DNA of 64,000 bases from Sungkyunkwania multivorans (GCF_042675645.1 NZ_JBHTJH010000004.1:682001-746000), one strand, 5' to 3'. Positions 53,010 through 61,257 are shown, numbered from the stretch's first letter. The notes: generated by a model from the letters alone, not told the origin. Numbers and translations: made by a program.

Positions 53010-54497
53010 TCAATCAAAATTATTTCTATCTGGCATGGTATGCACTGCCAAGATACGTTTACTTTCTTTTTTTACCAGGCTATTCTTCTTCATGTTCCAA
53101 AGTATATAACTAGCATATTTTCGCGTTTTATCGAGTTCTATGATCGGTTTGGGATAGTCGATTCCTAGCTTGAAACCATAGAACTGTTGTTCTAGCGGAG
53201 TGATCTTCCATGGCTCGTGAATGAATTCTGTTGGTATATTGGCCAATTCAGGCAGCCATTTCCTTATAAAGGTTCCCTCGGGGTCATGCTCGTAGCTATT
53301 CTTCACCGGATTATATATTCTTAAGGTATTGGTACCAGTTTCGCCGGCCTGCATTTGTAATTGTGGATAATGTATTCCCGGATCGAAGTCCAACCACATT
53401 TGTGCCAAAAAATGTGCGCATTCCTGCCAAGGCTGCCATAGGAGGTGAGTGAAAAAGGAAACGACGAGTGCTCGCATCCTAAAATTGAGATATCCTGTTT
53501 GCACCACGCATCGCATGGATGCATCGACCAGTGGGAAGCCGGTTCTGCCTTCTTGCCATGCTTTGATGTAAGTATCGTTAATCGGCTTTTTCAATAGATG
53601 GAATCCCCGATTGACGCTTTTGAATTCCATGCTGCATTCCATCTCAAATTTCTGAATGAAATGGGCTTGCCAGCGCAGTCTGGAAGTAAATGCATTAAGT
53701 TGGAATAGATCTTTACCTGCCTCCTTTTCTTTGATCGCTTCGTGGAGTACTTGTCGCGTTGAAAGATTCCCCCATGCGAGATATGGTGATAGACGGCTAC
53801 AGCTGATCGCTGCCAACGCTGGTTTTGACATGTGCTTTTGGTAGTTTTTATAGCGATCTCCAAAAAATGTGGTCAGATATTTTTTTGCCTGTGCTGTACC
53901 TCCTAGCTGGAAGTGTTCGCTCGGGGTCGTTTTTAGGGTGACCTCTTTCCAAAAGATACTTTCCAAGTTTTCAATGTTGTCTTTCGAGACAAAGCGATTC
54001 GCCTCGGCTTCAAATGATAGCAGCGGTTGTTGCATGTAGGCCGTCCAATCGTTTCGCCATGTTTCTCGGTCCTTAATACCTCTAAAAACACCATTATTTA
54101 CATTCTCTGTCCATTGAACGCCATAATTTCTACAGAAACGCGCAACTTCTTTATCCCTGTCAAAAGTAGCATTGATGCCAGTTTCTTGATGTGAGAATAG
54201 CATGGTGAATCTGAAGTGTTCTTGCAGTATTTTGAAAGTGGAAACAACTTCGCCGTCGCTGACCAATATTTTAGTGTTGTAGGCCTCTAGGGAATTATTA
54301 AGGTCTTGTAATGATTGTTTGATAAAATCGATATGCCGCTCGCTGTGATGTGGGTCTTGTATCCAGCTAGGTTCAAATACATAGACCAGCAAGACCTTTT
54401 TGCCCGAATTTAGGGCATTGAAGACAGCCTCATTATCCTCTAAGCGAAGATCGCGTTTGAGCCACACCAAGGCGATATGTTGCTCGCTAGCGATCAA
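53010..54497 (-). CDS. Divergent cryptochrome/photolyase family protein
   Basis: The 495-residue protein has an N-terminal photolyase alpha/beta domain (IALVWLKRDLRLEDNEAV) and the FAD-binding helical domain (LSPYLAWGNLSTRQVLHEAI, GYLNFRMRALVVSFF, LRIYNPVKN). Compared with the CPD enzyme in this window, the Asn facing flavin N5 (SNVGNWQW) is replaced by His376 in GIHYPQLQM. The Trp next to the flavin (W382 in E. coli numbering) is replaced by Leu380, and the second Trp by Met382. Electron transfer and redox behaviour should therefore differ from class I photolyases. The start is a TTG at 54497 that overlaps the previous gene's stop as TTGA. A sensory rather than repair role is possible. Confidence 0.92.
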   Translation of the reverse strand: MIASEQHIALVWLKRDLRLEDNEAVFNALNSGKKVLLVYVFEPSWIQDPHHSERHIDFIKQSLQDLNNSLEAYNTKILVSDGEVVSTFKILQEHFRFTMLFSHQETGINATFDRDKEVARFCRNYGVQWTENVNNGVFRGIKDRETWRNDWTAYMQQPLLSFEAEANRFVSKDNIENLESIFWKEVTLKTTPSEHFQLGGTAQAKKYLTTFFGDRYKNYQKHMSKPALAAISCSRLSPYLAWGNLSTRQVLHEAIKEKEAGKDLFQLNAFTSRLRWQAHFIQKFEMECSMEFKSVNRGFHLLKKPINDTYIKAWQEGRTGFPLVDASMRCVVQTGYLNFRMRALVVSFFTHLLWQPWQECAHFLAQMWLDFDPGIHYPQLQMQAGETGTNTLRIYNPVKNSYEHDPEGTFIRKWLPELANIPTEFIHEPWKITPLEQQFYGFKLGIDYPKPIIELDKTRKYASYILWNMKKNSLVKKESKRILAVHTMPDRNNFD

Positions 54498-56026
54498 TAG
54501 TTATCGGGATTTTGAATGATATCTGCTGCGCGCTCCTTTAATGCGCTTAACTCTTCAGAAGGTTTCTTGTCCAACATACTAAGCATCATGGCCATCCGAT
54601 TGTTATTTTCGAAATGTGCTCTCTTGGAGTCTATAAAATTCCAGTAGAGGCTGTTGAAGGGACAGGCATCGTCGCCTGTTTTCTTCTTTACGTTGTAATG
54701 ACAGTCCGAACAGTAATTACTCATTTTATTGATGTAGCTCCCGCTGGAAACATAGGGCTTGGTCGCAACAATACCGCCATCTGCAAACTGGCTCATCCCT
54801 CTGGTGTTGGGCATCTCTACCCATTCGATGGCGTCGATATAGATTCCGAGATACCATTGGTCTACTTCGTCTGGATGAACGTCCGCCAATAATGCGAAAT
54901 TTCCTGTGACCATCAGCCTTTGTATATGATGTGCATAGGCATTGTCCAAACTGTTATTGATGGCGTGTTTCAGACAGCTCATTTTGGTCTTTCCGCTCCA
55001 GTAGAAATCGGGGAGTGGTTGATGATTTTCAAGCTCATTCTTTTTGGCATATTCTGGCATTTCCTTCCAATATATACCGCGCATGTATTCTCTCCATCCG
55101 ATGATCTGACGAACGAAGCCCTCGACCTGTGAAATATGGATATCCTCTTCGTGCTTCCGATAATAAGAGATCACCGTTTTTACTACATCTAAGGGAGAAA
55201 TAAGTTTGCTATTCATGGCAAATGAGAGCCTCGAATGAAACAAATTTACCTGTTCTGTATGCATGGCGTCTTGATAATCACCAAAATGCACCAATAATTC
55301 CTCACAAAAATATTTAAGTTGCTCAAGACACTCTTTTCTATTGGTGGGGAACTCAAAATGGTCAGCATCGATCTTGCCGATGGTCTTAATACCCGCCTTT
55401 TCGATGTCAGAGACAATTTCGGATACGTCTTTCTTCGATTCGTAGTGTGCAGGTATCTTGTGTTCTCCCTTCCATTTATTGCGATTGCTATGGTCAAAGT
55501 TCCATTTGCCTCCCTCGGGTTCGTCTTTGTCCATGAGCAGATCGTATTTCTTTCGCATGTCCCGATAAAAATATTCCATGACCATCTGTTTCTTCCCCTC
55601 ATAAAACTTTTGAAGATCCTCGCGTGTGGTCAAAAAGTGTTCAGTGTCGACTACCTCCGTCTCAATGGAAAGCTCCTCACAAAAATCACGTAGTTGCTCG
55701 TCCAGTCTATATTCGTCTGGGAGTAAATATTCAAATTTCTCGATAGTATGCTCGGCGATCAGTTTTTGGAGATTCTCAGCAAGGCTTTGCGTATTGTCAT
55801 CATCATTGATGTAATAGTATTTCACCTCATGTCCCTCATCCTTTAGCCAAGAACTGAATTCACGCATCGCAAGGAAGAATGCTACCACTTTTTGTATATG
55901 ATGTGTGACATAATCGGTTTCTTGTCGCATTTCCATCATTACATAAAGCACATCTTCATCGCTCTTTTTGAACCATGAATGTTTACTGTTGAGTTGGTCG
56001 CCTAAAATGAGTCGTAGTGTTTTCAA
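54494..56026 (-). CDS. Iron-sulphur (6-4) photolyase, PhrB/FeS-BCP type
   Basis: The protein (510 residues from the TTG at 56026) begins KTLRLILGDQLNSKHSWF, typical of the FeS-BCP class. These enzymes repair (6-4) photoproducts using light, FAD and a lumazine antenna. Four cysteines in the right places (Cys351, Cys439, Cys442 and Cys455) would hold the [4Fe-4S] cluster. Their numbers are each one more than those I remember for Agrobacterium PhrB. An ATG at 56047 is also in frame, but it would overlap the DASH gene by 25 nt. The TTG forms the same TTGA overlap seen at the next junction, so I prefer it. Confidence 0.93.
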   Translation of the reverse strand: MKTLRLILGDQLNSKHSWFKKSDEDVLYVMMEMRQETDYVTHHIQKVVAFFLAMREFSSWLKDEGHEVKYYYINDDDNTQSLAENLQKLIAEHTIEKFEYLLPDEYRLDEQLRDFCEELSIETEVVDTEHFLTTREDLQKFYEGKKQMVMEYFYRDMRKKYDLLMDKDEPEGGKWNFDHSNRNKWKGEHKIPAHYESKKDVSEIVSDIEKAGIKTIGKIDADHFEFPTNRKECLEQLKYFCEELLVHFGDYQDAMHTEQVNLFHSRLSFAMNSKLISPLDVVKTVISYYRKHEEDIHISQVEGFVRQIIGWREYMRGIYWKEMPEYAKKNELENHQPLPDFYWSGKTKMSCLKHAINNSLDNAYAHHIQRLMVTGNFALLADVHPDEVDQWYLGIYIDAIEWVEMPNTRGMSQFADGGIVATKPYVSSGSYINKMSNYCSDCHYNVKKKTGDDACPFNSLYWNFIDSKRAHFENNNRMAMMLSMLDKKPSEELSALKERAADIIQNPDNY

Positions 56027-57339
56027 AATAATACATTTTGTAGCCAAAGCCTTTGAAACTTGCCATGCGGGTCGTATCGCTCTGCTTGCAATTTAGTGTT
56101 GAATTTTCTGTCTCGTGGATCGTTGCCTACGCCAGCCACATACATCCAGTTGCCATAGTTGCTATGTACATCATAGTCAAGCAGCATAGATTCGAAGTAA
56201 GCGGCTCCGATGCGCCAATCCAACAGAAGGTTTTTAGCAAAATAACTCGCAACATTTTGACGGCCTCGATTACTCATCCATCCGGTATGCTTGATCTCGA
56301 GCATATTGGCATTAACAAAATCGTCAGGAGTAGTACCATTTATCCATTGCTCCACCAGCTGTTGGTCGGTTTCCCAATGGAGCTCTCGATGCAGAATGCC
56401 TTCTAATTTGAAAATATCGTTACCATGCTTGAAGGAAACAAATTTGAAATAGTCGCGCCAGATCAGCTCAAAGACCAACCAATAGGTACTTTGATTCTTT
56501 ATAACGGTCTTTTCGTACTTTTTTATTTCCCAATAGATAGTTCTTGGAGAAATGCTCCCATTGGCAAGCCACGGAGAAAATTTAGAGCTATAATCCGCAC
56601 CTACCAGCCCGTTTCGTGTTTGTTTATAGTACGATAAGCGCCTAGTCCCCCAAAAATAATCATGGAGTCTTTTTAGTGCAGCTCGTTCACCTCCTGAAAA
56701 GGGAAATGCGGTTCTATCATCCGTTAGAAAGGGCTCAAACCCAAGATCGGAAATGGAGGGGAGCTCATTATCGACCTCTAATAGATTACTTTTAGGGAGA
56801 CGTTCAGCGCTTTTAGGTTCGGGGCGAACCTGACTATATTTTTCACATTTTTTTCTAAAATTGGTAAAGGACTGCGGTATCTGTTCAATTTGAAATGGAA
56901 TATCTTCTGGGTGAAATAAAAATTGGTCGTACGACTCGACCATCTTTACCTTGTCAGAAAGGCTATCGGTAACATTTTGAAGAACCTCTACTTCTTCTGA
57001 GGTCCATTCTCCCTGAAGATAAACATGCTCGATCTGGTATTCTTCGACAAGTCTACAAATAATGTTCTCCGGTTGATTAATATAGGTAAGTAAGGTGATA
57101 TTTAATTCTGCGAGACTCGCTTTGAGATCGGTCACCGTCTCTAATAAAAACTTTGCTCTATATCGCTCTGTTTTTTTAAAACCAAAAGAATTTCTTGTAA
57201 ACTGACGCGGATCAAAAAAATAAACGGCTATCACATGTCCGCCAGCATCAATGGCTTTGGCCAAAGAAGCATTGTCCCGAATCCGTAAGTCGTTCCGGAA
57301 CCAAACTAAGCTGTTGTCTTTGTTTTGTTTCGTCTGCAT
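56023..57339 (-). CDS. Cryptochrome DASH
   Basis: The 438-residue protein starts LVWFRNDLRIRDNASLAKAI and has the DASH-type features: ELIWRDYFKFVSFKHG, MSNRGRQNVASYFAKNLLLD and NYGNWMYVAGVGNDPRDRKF. DASH proteins repair CPDs in single-stranded DNA or act as light sensors. The N5-facing Asn and the flavin-proximal Trp are conserved (SNYGNW). Its first 34 nt overlap the end of the DUF2256 gene. It ends with a TTGA junction to the FeS photolyase gene. Confidence 0.94.
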   Translation of the reverse strand: MQTKQNKDNSLVWFRNDLRIRDNASLAKAIDAGGHVIAVYFFDPRQFTRNSFGFKKTERYRAKFLLETVTDLKASLAELNITLLTYINQPENIICRLVEEYQIEHVYLQGEWTSEEVEVLQNVTDSLSDKVKMVESYDQFLFHPEDIPFQIEQIPQSFTNFRKKCEKYSQVRPEPKSAERLPKSNLLEVDNELPSISDLGFEPFLTDDRTAFPFSGGERAALKRLHDYFWGTRRLSYYKQTRNGLVGADYSSKFSPWLANGSISPRTIYWEIKKYEKTVIKNQSTYWLVFELIWRDYFKFVSFKHGNDIFKLEGILHRELHWETDQQLVEQWINGTTPDDFVNANMLEIKHTGWMSNRGRQNVASYFAKNLLLDWRIGAAYFESMLLDYDVHSNYGNWMYVAGVGNDPRDRKFNTKLQAERYDPHGKFQRLWLQNVLF

Positions 57340-57449
57340 CGTTCACTACAATATTTGACATCTTCCCATACGTCTGTCCATTTCTTGCGCCATTTGAAGG
57401 GACGCTGACAAACGGAACACACTTTTTCTGGAAGATGTTGCTTTTTCAT
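57306..57449 (-). CDS. DUF2256 zinc-ribbon-like small protein (47 aa)
   Basis: I found this 47-residue gene by reading the region upstream of DASH: MKKQHLPEKVCSVCQRPFKW, then RKKWTDVWEDVKYCSERCRR and a short tail. Two pairs of cysteines (CSVC and CSERC) fit a small zinc ribbon. The match to DUF2256 is clear (HLPEK.C..C.RPF.WRKKW). DUF2256 is often found beside photolyase genes. The stop lies inside DASH (34-nt overlap) and the start overlaps the preceding stop by one base (TAATG). Confidence 0.93.
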   Translation of the reverse strand: MKKQHLPEKVCSVCQRPFKWRKKWTDVWEDVKYCSERCRRNKTKTTA

Positions 57450-57613
57450 TATCCGAGCGCTTCTATTTTTTTTGCTATCTGGTCTGCTTCATAATACTTC
57501 TCATCCCCAAGCTTGCGGTTGGTTTGTGAAAGCCGATGCGCATCTGCCATGAGCTTTTGATACTTTTCTTGTAATTGTTCTTTTTCTGACTTCTTTTTAA
57601 ATAGACCGAACAT
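57449..57613 (-). CDS. Lacal_2735 family small protein (54 aa)
   Basis: This short gene encodes 54 residues: MFGLFKKKSEKEQLQEKYQK, then LMADAHRLSQTNRKLGDEKY and YEADQIAKKIEALG. I recognise it as the Lacal_2735 type, a small flavobacterial family predicted to be helical. Its stop overlaps the DUF2256 start (TAATG), so it heads the photolyase operon. Function unknown. Confidence 0.88.
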   Translation of the reverse strand: MFGLFKKKSEKEQLQEKYQKLMADAHRLSQTNRKLGDEKYYEADQIAKKIEALG

Positions 57614-57623
57614 ATTATATTAA

Positions 57624-57644
57624 TTTAGAGTTTAGCGTTTAGCG
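57624..57644. repeat. Heptanucleotide repeat TTTAGAG-TTTAGCG-TTTAGCG
   Basis: Three 7-bp units just 11 nt upstream of the Lacal_2735 start, i.e. in the leader or promoter of the photolyase operon. Copy-number change could alter expression. Confidence 0.7.
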
Positions 57645-57674
57645 CTGTTAGTTATTGGATTATTTATTTGCTGG

Positions 57675-57709
57675 TTATCAGTTATCAGTTATCAGTTATC
57701 GGTTGTCAG
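57675..57709. repeat. Heptanucleotide tandem repeat TTATCAG
   Basis: Five consecutive 7-bp units: TTATCAG three times, then TTATCGG and TTGTCAG. It lies in the 251-bp spacer upstream of the photolyase operon, about 60-95 bp from its first ATG. Confidence 0.85.
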
Positions 57710-57864
57710 TGGTTTATTATCAGCAGTTTGTTGTCTTTGTTCTTTTACCAACGCTGGACTCATCATTCTTAATTTCATGATCTATCATCCATCATCCCTG
57801 CCTGCGGTAGGCAAGCGTCACTCAACAATCAATTTTCGTTCGCTACTGCCACTGCTCACTGCTA

Positions 57865-58488
57865 CTACTTATTGGTCATGGGTCTTGCGTATGCTTCTCT
57901 CTGCAGCATGGTTGGGGTGGCATATCCATCTAGGCCATTGATCGCGACCACCGCATTCTTCCCTAAATCGACAAAGCCATCATCACAAAGCATGTTTTCG
58001 TCGACGTGCAACTGTACTATGGTTCCTACCACAAGGATGGTATCATTCTCTTCAATAGGATATTCATTCATATATTTCATCCCAATTTGCAAAGGACATT
58101 CTTTTACATATGGCGCGAAGAAACCATTCTTATATTCCGCTTCTAACCCAGTAAAATCAAATTCCGATTCGCTTTCCTCATATTTTGCCGACGTGTGATG
58201 CGCATCTTTGACCATGGTACTGGTAAATGCGTTAAGCGTATAGTATCCCATTTGCCTTATATTGGCATAGGTATGTCTTGGTACCGTTGTAGGGCGAAGA
58301 ATAAATCCATATAGTGGTGGGTGCGCCCCCAAATGCACAATAGAACTAAAGACCGCCACATTTTCAACTCCGTCATCACTCACTGTAGCAATAAGATTCG
58401 CCGGTTTAAAACCAGTACTGCTATTGATGAGGTTTGAGCGAAACCTTTTCTCCAAAGCATCGATATCTTCCCTAGAGAAAGATCTCAT
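57865..58488 (-). CDS. Flavin reductase family protein
   Basis: The 207-residue protein is a split-barrel FMN-binding protein of the flavin reductase/flavoredoxin family: GFKPANLIATVSDDGVENVA, then LGAHPPLYGFILRPTTVPRH and GYYTLNAFTSTMVKDAHHTS. It could supply reduced flavin or act as an FMN-dependent oxidoreductase. It follows the AarF-like kinase with the start directly after the stop (58488/58489). Placed among flavin-dependent photoreceptors, a role in flavin supply is tempting, but it is only inferred. Confidence 0.88.
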   Translation of the reverse strand: MRSFSREDIDALEKRFRSNLINSSTGFKPANLIATVSDDGVENVAVFSSIVHLGAHPPLYGFILRPTTVPRHTYANIRQMGYYTLNAFTSTMVKDAHHTSAKYEESESEFDFTGLEAEYKNGFFAPYVKECPLQIGMKYMNEYPIEENDTILVVGTIVQLHVDENMLCDDGFVDLGKNAVVAINGLDGYATPTMLQREAYARPMTNK

Positions 58489-59817
58489 TTAAGCTACCTT
58501 TTTATTGTTTGGAAGATACTTGCGAAAATTATTCACATCGACTTCAGCCTTTAGGTCATGTAAGAGGTTATACAAACCAAAGAAGGTACGATTGATATAC
58601 AAAAAGTGTTTGGAACCTCTATTACCATTCAATTTTCTCAATTGTGTGTCATTGGAGAATTGCTCACTGAGCGAAGCGATGCGTCCCCAGAAATGGTCAT
58701 CTGCAAAATCAAAGGTCTCGCTATTGAAAGGTTCCGTGAATAAGCTAAGCATCTGATGGAAGATATCGGTAAAAAATGTGATCTCCTCGGGAGAATCATT
58801 AGCGAGTAATATTTCTAGCTCGTACAATTTCTCGGTGAATATCTTCGGATTATTTATGTTGTCGGCTTTGGCCAACTCAAAGTATGGAATATAGAATTCG
58901 TCCGGCACTTTTTTGATACAACCGAAATCTATGGCGATCAACTCCTTGTTTGAGTCGATCAAGAAGTTTCCAGGATGTGGATCGGCATGAACCATACGAA
59001 GGCCATGCATTTGAAACATATAAAAGTCCCAAAGTGCCTGTCCGAGGATATCACCTTCTTCCTTGGTAAAATCCGTTTTTGCAAACTCCGAAAGATGAAG
59101 ACCTTCCATCCAATCCATGGTAATGATGCGCTCTGACGACCATTCAGGATAATATGTCGGAAATTTTATATTAGGAATATGACTACAGGCATGCGTGATG
59201 CGCTGGCTCTGTTCTACTTCTAAAATATAATCGGTCTCTTCGAGTAATTTATTCTCGACCTCTTTAAAGTATTTCTCCGAGTCTTTCCCCCGAAGATTGA
59301 ACATTTTTATGGCGATAGGCTTTACCAAGGCAAGGTCCGAAGAGATGCTGTTGGCAACTCCAGGGTATTGAATTTTCACAGCAAGTTTTTTCCCATCCTT
59401 CTCTGCTTGATGCACCTGACCGATGCTTGCAGCATTCACAGAATTGGGAGTGAAGTTATCAAAGATCTCTTCGGGGTAATTGCCTATATATTTTTTGAAT
59501 GTCTTTCGTACAAGAGATGCCGATAGTGGTGGAACGGAAAATTGTGCCAATGAAAATTTCTCTACATATGCATTTGGCAGTAAATTCTTTTCCATGCTCA
59601 GCATTTGTGCTACTTTAAGAGCACTTCCTTTCAACTGCTTCAGGCCGTTATAAATGTCTTCTGCATTGTTTTCGTTCAGTCGTTCCTTGGCGTTTTCTGG
59701 GTCGACCACTTTGTCGCCATAGTATTTGAGATAGTTGACGCCGATTTTGGCGCCAGTGCCAACTAATTTACTGGCTCTCTCTAATTTGGATGTAGGTATT
59801 TTATCTAGTGTCTTCAC
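58489..59817 (-). CDS. ABC1/AarF/ADCK (UbiB-like) family kinase
   Basis: The 442-residue protein has the ADCK atypical kinase features: an N-terminal KxGQ-like loop (LKGSALKVAQMLS) and SVNAASIGQVHQAEKDGKKL. The ATP lysine is in AVKIQYPG, the catalytic loop is HADPHPGNFLID and the metal motif is AIDFGC. UbiB-type proteins act in quinone synthesis, but no quinone genes are nearby. The start is a GTG at 59817. It sits between a TetR regulator gene (9-nt gap) and the flavin reductase gene (adjacent). Confidence 0.9.
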   Translation of the reverse strand: MKTLDKIPTSKLERASKLVGTGAKIGVNYLKYYGDKVVDPENAKERLNENNAEDIYNGLKQLKGSALKVAQMLSMEKNLLPNAYVEKFSLAQFSVPPLSASLVRKTFKKYIGNYPEEIFDNFTPNSVNAASIGQVHQAEKDGKKLAVKIQYPGVANSISSDLALVKPIAIKMFNLRGKDSEKYFKEVENKLLEETDYILEVEQSQRITHACSHIPNIKFPTYYPEWSSERIITMDWMEGLHLSEFAKTDFTKEEGDILGQALWDFYMFQMHGLRMVHADPHPGNFLIDSNKELIAIDFGCIKKVPDEFYIPYFELAKADNINNPKIFTEKLYELEILLANDSPEEITFFTDIFHQMLSLFTEPFNSETFDFADDHFWGRIASLSEQFSNDTQLRKLNGNRGSKHFLYINRTFFGLYNLLHDLKAEVDVNNFRKYLPNNKKVA

Positions 59818-59826
59818 AGGTCTTGT

Positions 59827-60477
59827 TTATGCCATTTGTTCTTTCCAGAGAAACTTTCCGAGGTCGATGATGCTATCTAGCGGGGTGTTGTCGAACACAT
59901 CAAAAGCAGTGTTCACCGATTTTTCTATGGCCGCGTCCGTTTTTTCAAAGCCTGCTGAATTATCTTCCATCCAGAACTTCAATAAGAAAAGAAATTGTAG
60001 CCAGGTCGCTTCAGAGAACAAACCTTCTGGTTGCTTTAGGATCTTTATCTGCTTTTGCTCATTTCCTTCTTGAATAAGTCCTTTGGCGAAGTCTCTCATA
60101 TGCTTGCGAAGACCTTTCAACTGTTGCGCGTTTCTTAGCATATTCTTCTGAGCGCTCAAAGTGTAGAGCACGTAACTTCTGTTCAGTGTTAACAGCTCAA
60201 AGAATGTAAAGAAATAGGTGAGGAGTTTTTCCCTGTTGGAATAATTTTCATAGTCCTTGGTCTTTTCTATTAAGTCGGTTGTTTCAATATGAAAGCGATT
60301 CCAGATTCCATCTCGCAGTGATTCAAAAGAACCGAAATACTTATAAAATTCCTCTTCTTTGATCTTTTGGGTCTTGCAGAACTTGTAAATGGATTTTGGA
60401 ACGTCTTCGTTCTCAAGCACATACTCCATATATCTGGAAATGATGTCCTTTTCTGAAATGGGATTTGCTTTTGCCAT
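59827..60477 (-). CDS. TetR-family-like transcriptional regulator
   Basis: The 216-residue protein has an N-terminal TetR-like helix-turn-helix, SEKDIISRYMEYVLENEDVP, then SIYKFCKTQKIKEEEFYKYF and GSFESLRDGIW. A helical ligand-binding domain follows. It is the first gene of the TetR-AarF-flavin reductase operon. The inverted repeat TGTTTA-N18-TAAACA starts 33 nt before its ATG. It is one candidate for the protein that binds there, and at the identical site before the SRPBCC gene. Confidence 0.85.
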   Translation of the reverse strand: MAKANPISEKDIISRYMEYVLENEDVPKSIYKFCKTQKIKEEEFYKYFGSFESLRDGIWNRFHIETTDLIEKTKDYENYSNREKLLTYFFTFFELLTLNRSYVLYTLSAQKNMLRNAQQLKGLRKHMRDFAKGLIQEGNEQKQIKILKQPEGLFSEATWLQFLFLLKFWMEDNSAGFEKTDAAIEKSVNTAFDVFDNTPLDSIIDLGKFLWKEQMA

Positions 60478-60496
60478 GATATCTTGCTGTTTTAGA

Positions 60497-60504
60497 CAAA
60501 AATA
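60497..60504 (-). promoter_or_regulatory. Candidate -7 box of the TetR-AarF operon
   Basis: On the minus strand TATTTTTG is a perfect TAnnTTTG, ending 20 nt before the ATG and lying downstream of the operator candidate. Confidence 0.45.
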
Positions 60505-60509
60505 ATAAA

Positions 60510-60539
60510 TGTTTAAAGTTTATTGAAATTTGCTAAACA
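60510..60539. promoter_or_regulatory. Shared operator candidate, TetR operon copy
   Basis: TGTTTA (60510-60515), 18 nt, TAAACA (60534-60539). The near arm begins 33 nt from the start codon at 60477. Motif, spacing and distance are the same as at 63793-63822. Confidence 0.65.
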
Positions 60540-60575
60540 AAAATTGTGTTAATCTTCTTTCAAGAAAAATGAAAA

Positions 60576-60607
60576 AACCACGAACGCGTAGCATGTCATT
60601 CGTGGTT
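60576..60607 (-). terminator. Terminator of the SnoaL-like gene
   Basis: A 9-bp stem, AACCACGAA with TTCGTGGTT, and a 14-nt loop, with a T-run on the minus strand side. Confidence 0.8.
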
Positions 60608-60675
60608 GGTTTAGACAATGCAGTAAAATGAAGAAACTAACATTGCCAGTACTTTAAAGTGATGATTTCTTGCGG

Positions 60676-61044
60676 CTACATCTCTGGCATGTCATAGAAG
60701 AACTGTTCGTTGACGATCTTGCCATCTTTCACCTGAAAGACACAGACTTCTTTCATTTGTGCACGCCCGCGGTCCTTGAAAGTTACATCGTAATCCATGG
60801 TGCAGGTAAAGTGATCGCCGGCGATGATAGGATCGCTGATCTTCCCTTCGTGAAACTCCTCAACATTCTCCAACCATTTTTCACTTTTTTCATAAACAGC
60901 CTTAATTCCTGAAACGACCGAATCTGGCATTCCTGGCATTTCGCGACTAACGATATCATCAGCATAAAGCTGCTCTATCGCTTCCAAATTTTTACCTTCT
61001 CGACACATGCTTACTAGCTTGTCTGCAACCTGCTGTGTGGTCAT
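60676..61044 (-). CDS. SnoaL/NTF2-like protein (second in region)
   Basis: The 122-residue protein has the NTF2-like pattern: LVSMCREGKNLEAIEQLYAD, then DIVSREMPGM and CTMDYDVTFKD...KEVCVFQVKDGKIVNEQFFYDM. No signal peptide. It is a single gene with its own terminator, lying between the CPD photolyase and TetR operons. It is the second NTF2-like gene within 13 kb. Function unknown. Confidence 0.87.
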   Translation of the reverse strand: MTTQQVADKLVSMCREGKNLEAIEQLYADDIVSREMPGMPDSVVSGIKAVYEKSEKWLENVEEFHEGKISDPIIAGDHFTCTMDYDVTFKDRGRAQMKEVCVFQVKDGKIVNEQFFYDMPEM

Positions 61045-61257
61045 AAGTTGTTTGTTTTTAATTGATTATCGTATTTGTAAAAATAAGAAATACCAAGTCC
61101 TGATGATAGTGGTCGATGTTAATTTTATTGCAACTATGGAATCTTTAGACATAAAAAAGATAAAATCAATTACCTCCAGCTATGGCGTAGATCAAGTTGG
61201 TGAACTTAGATGTAAGCCAAAGATGGGAATTGACCAATACGAACGAAGGAAAAGAAA

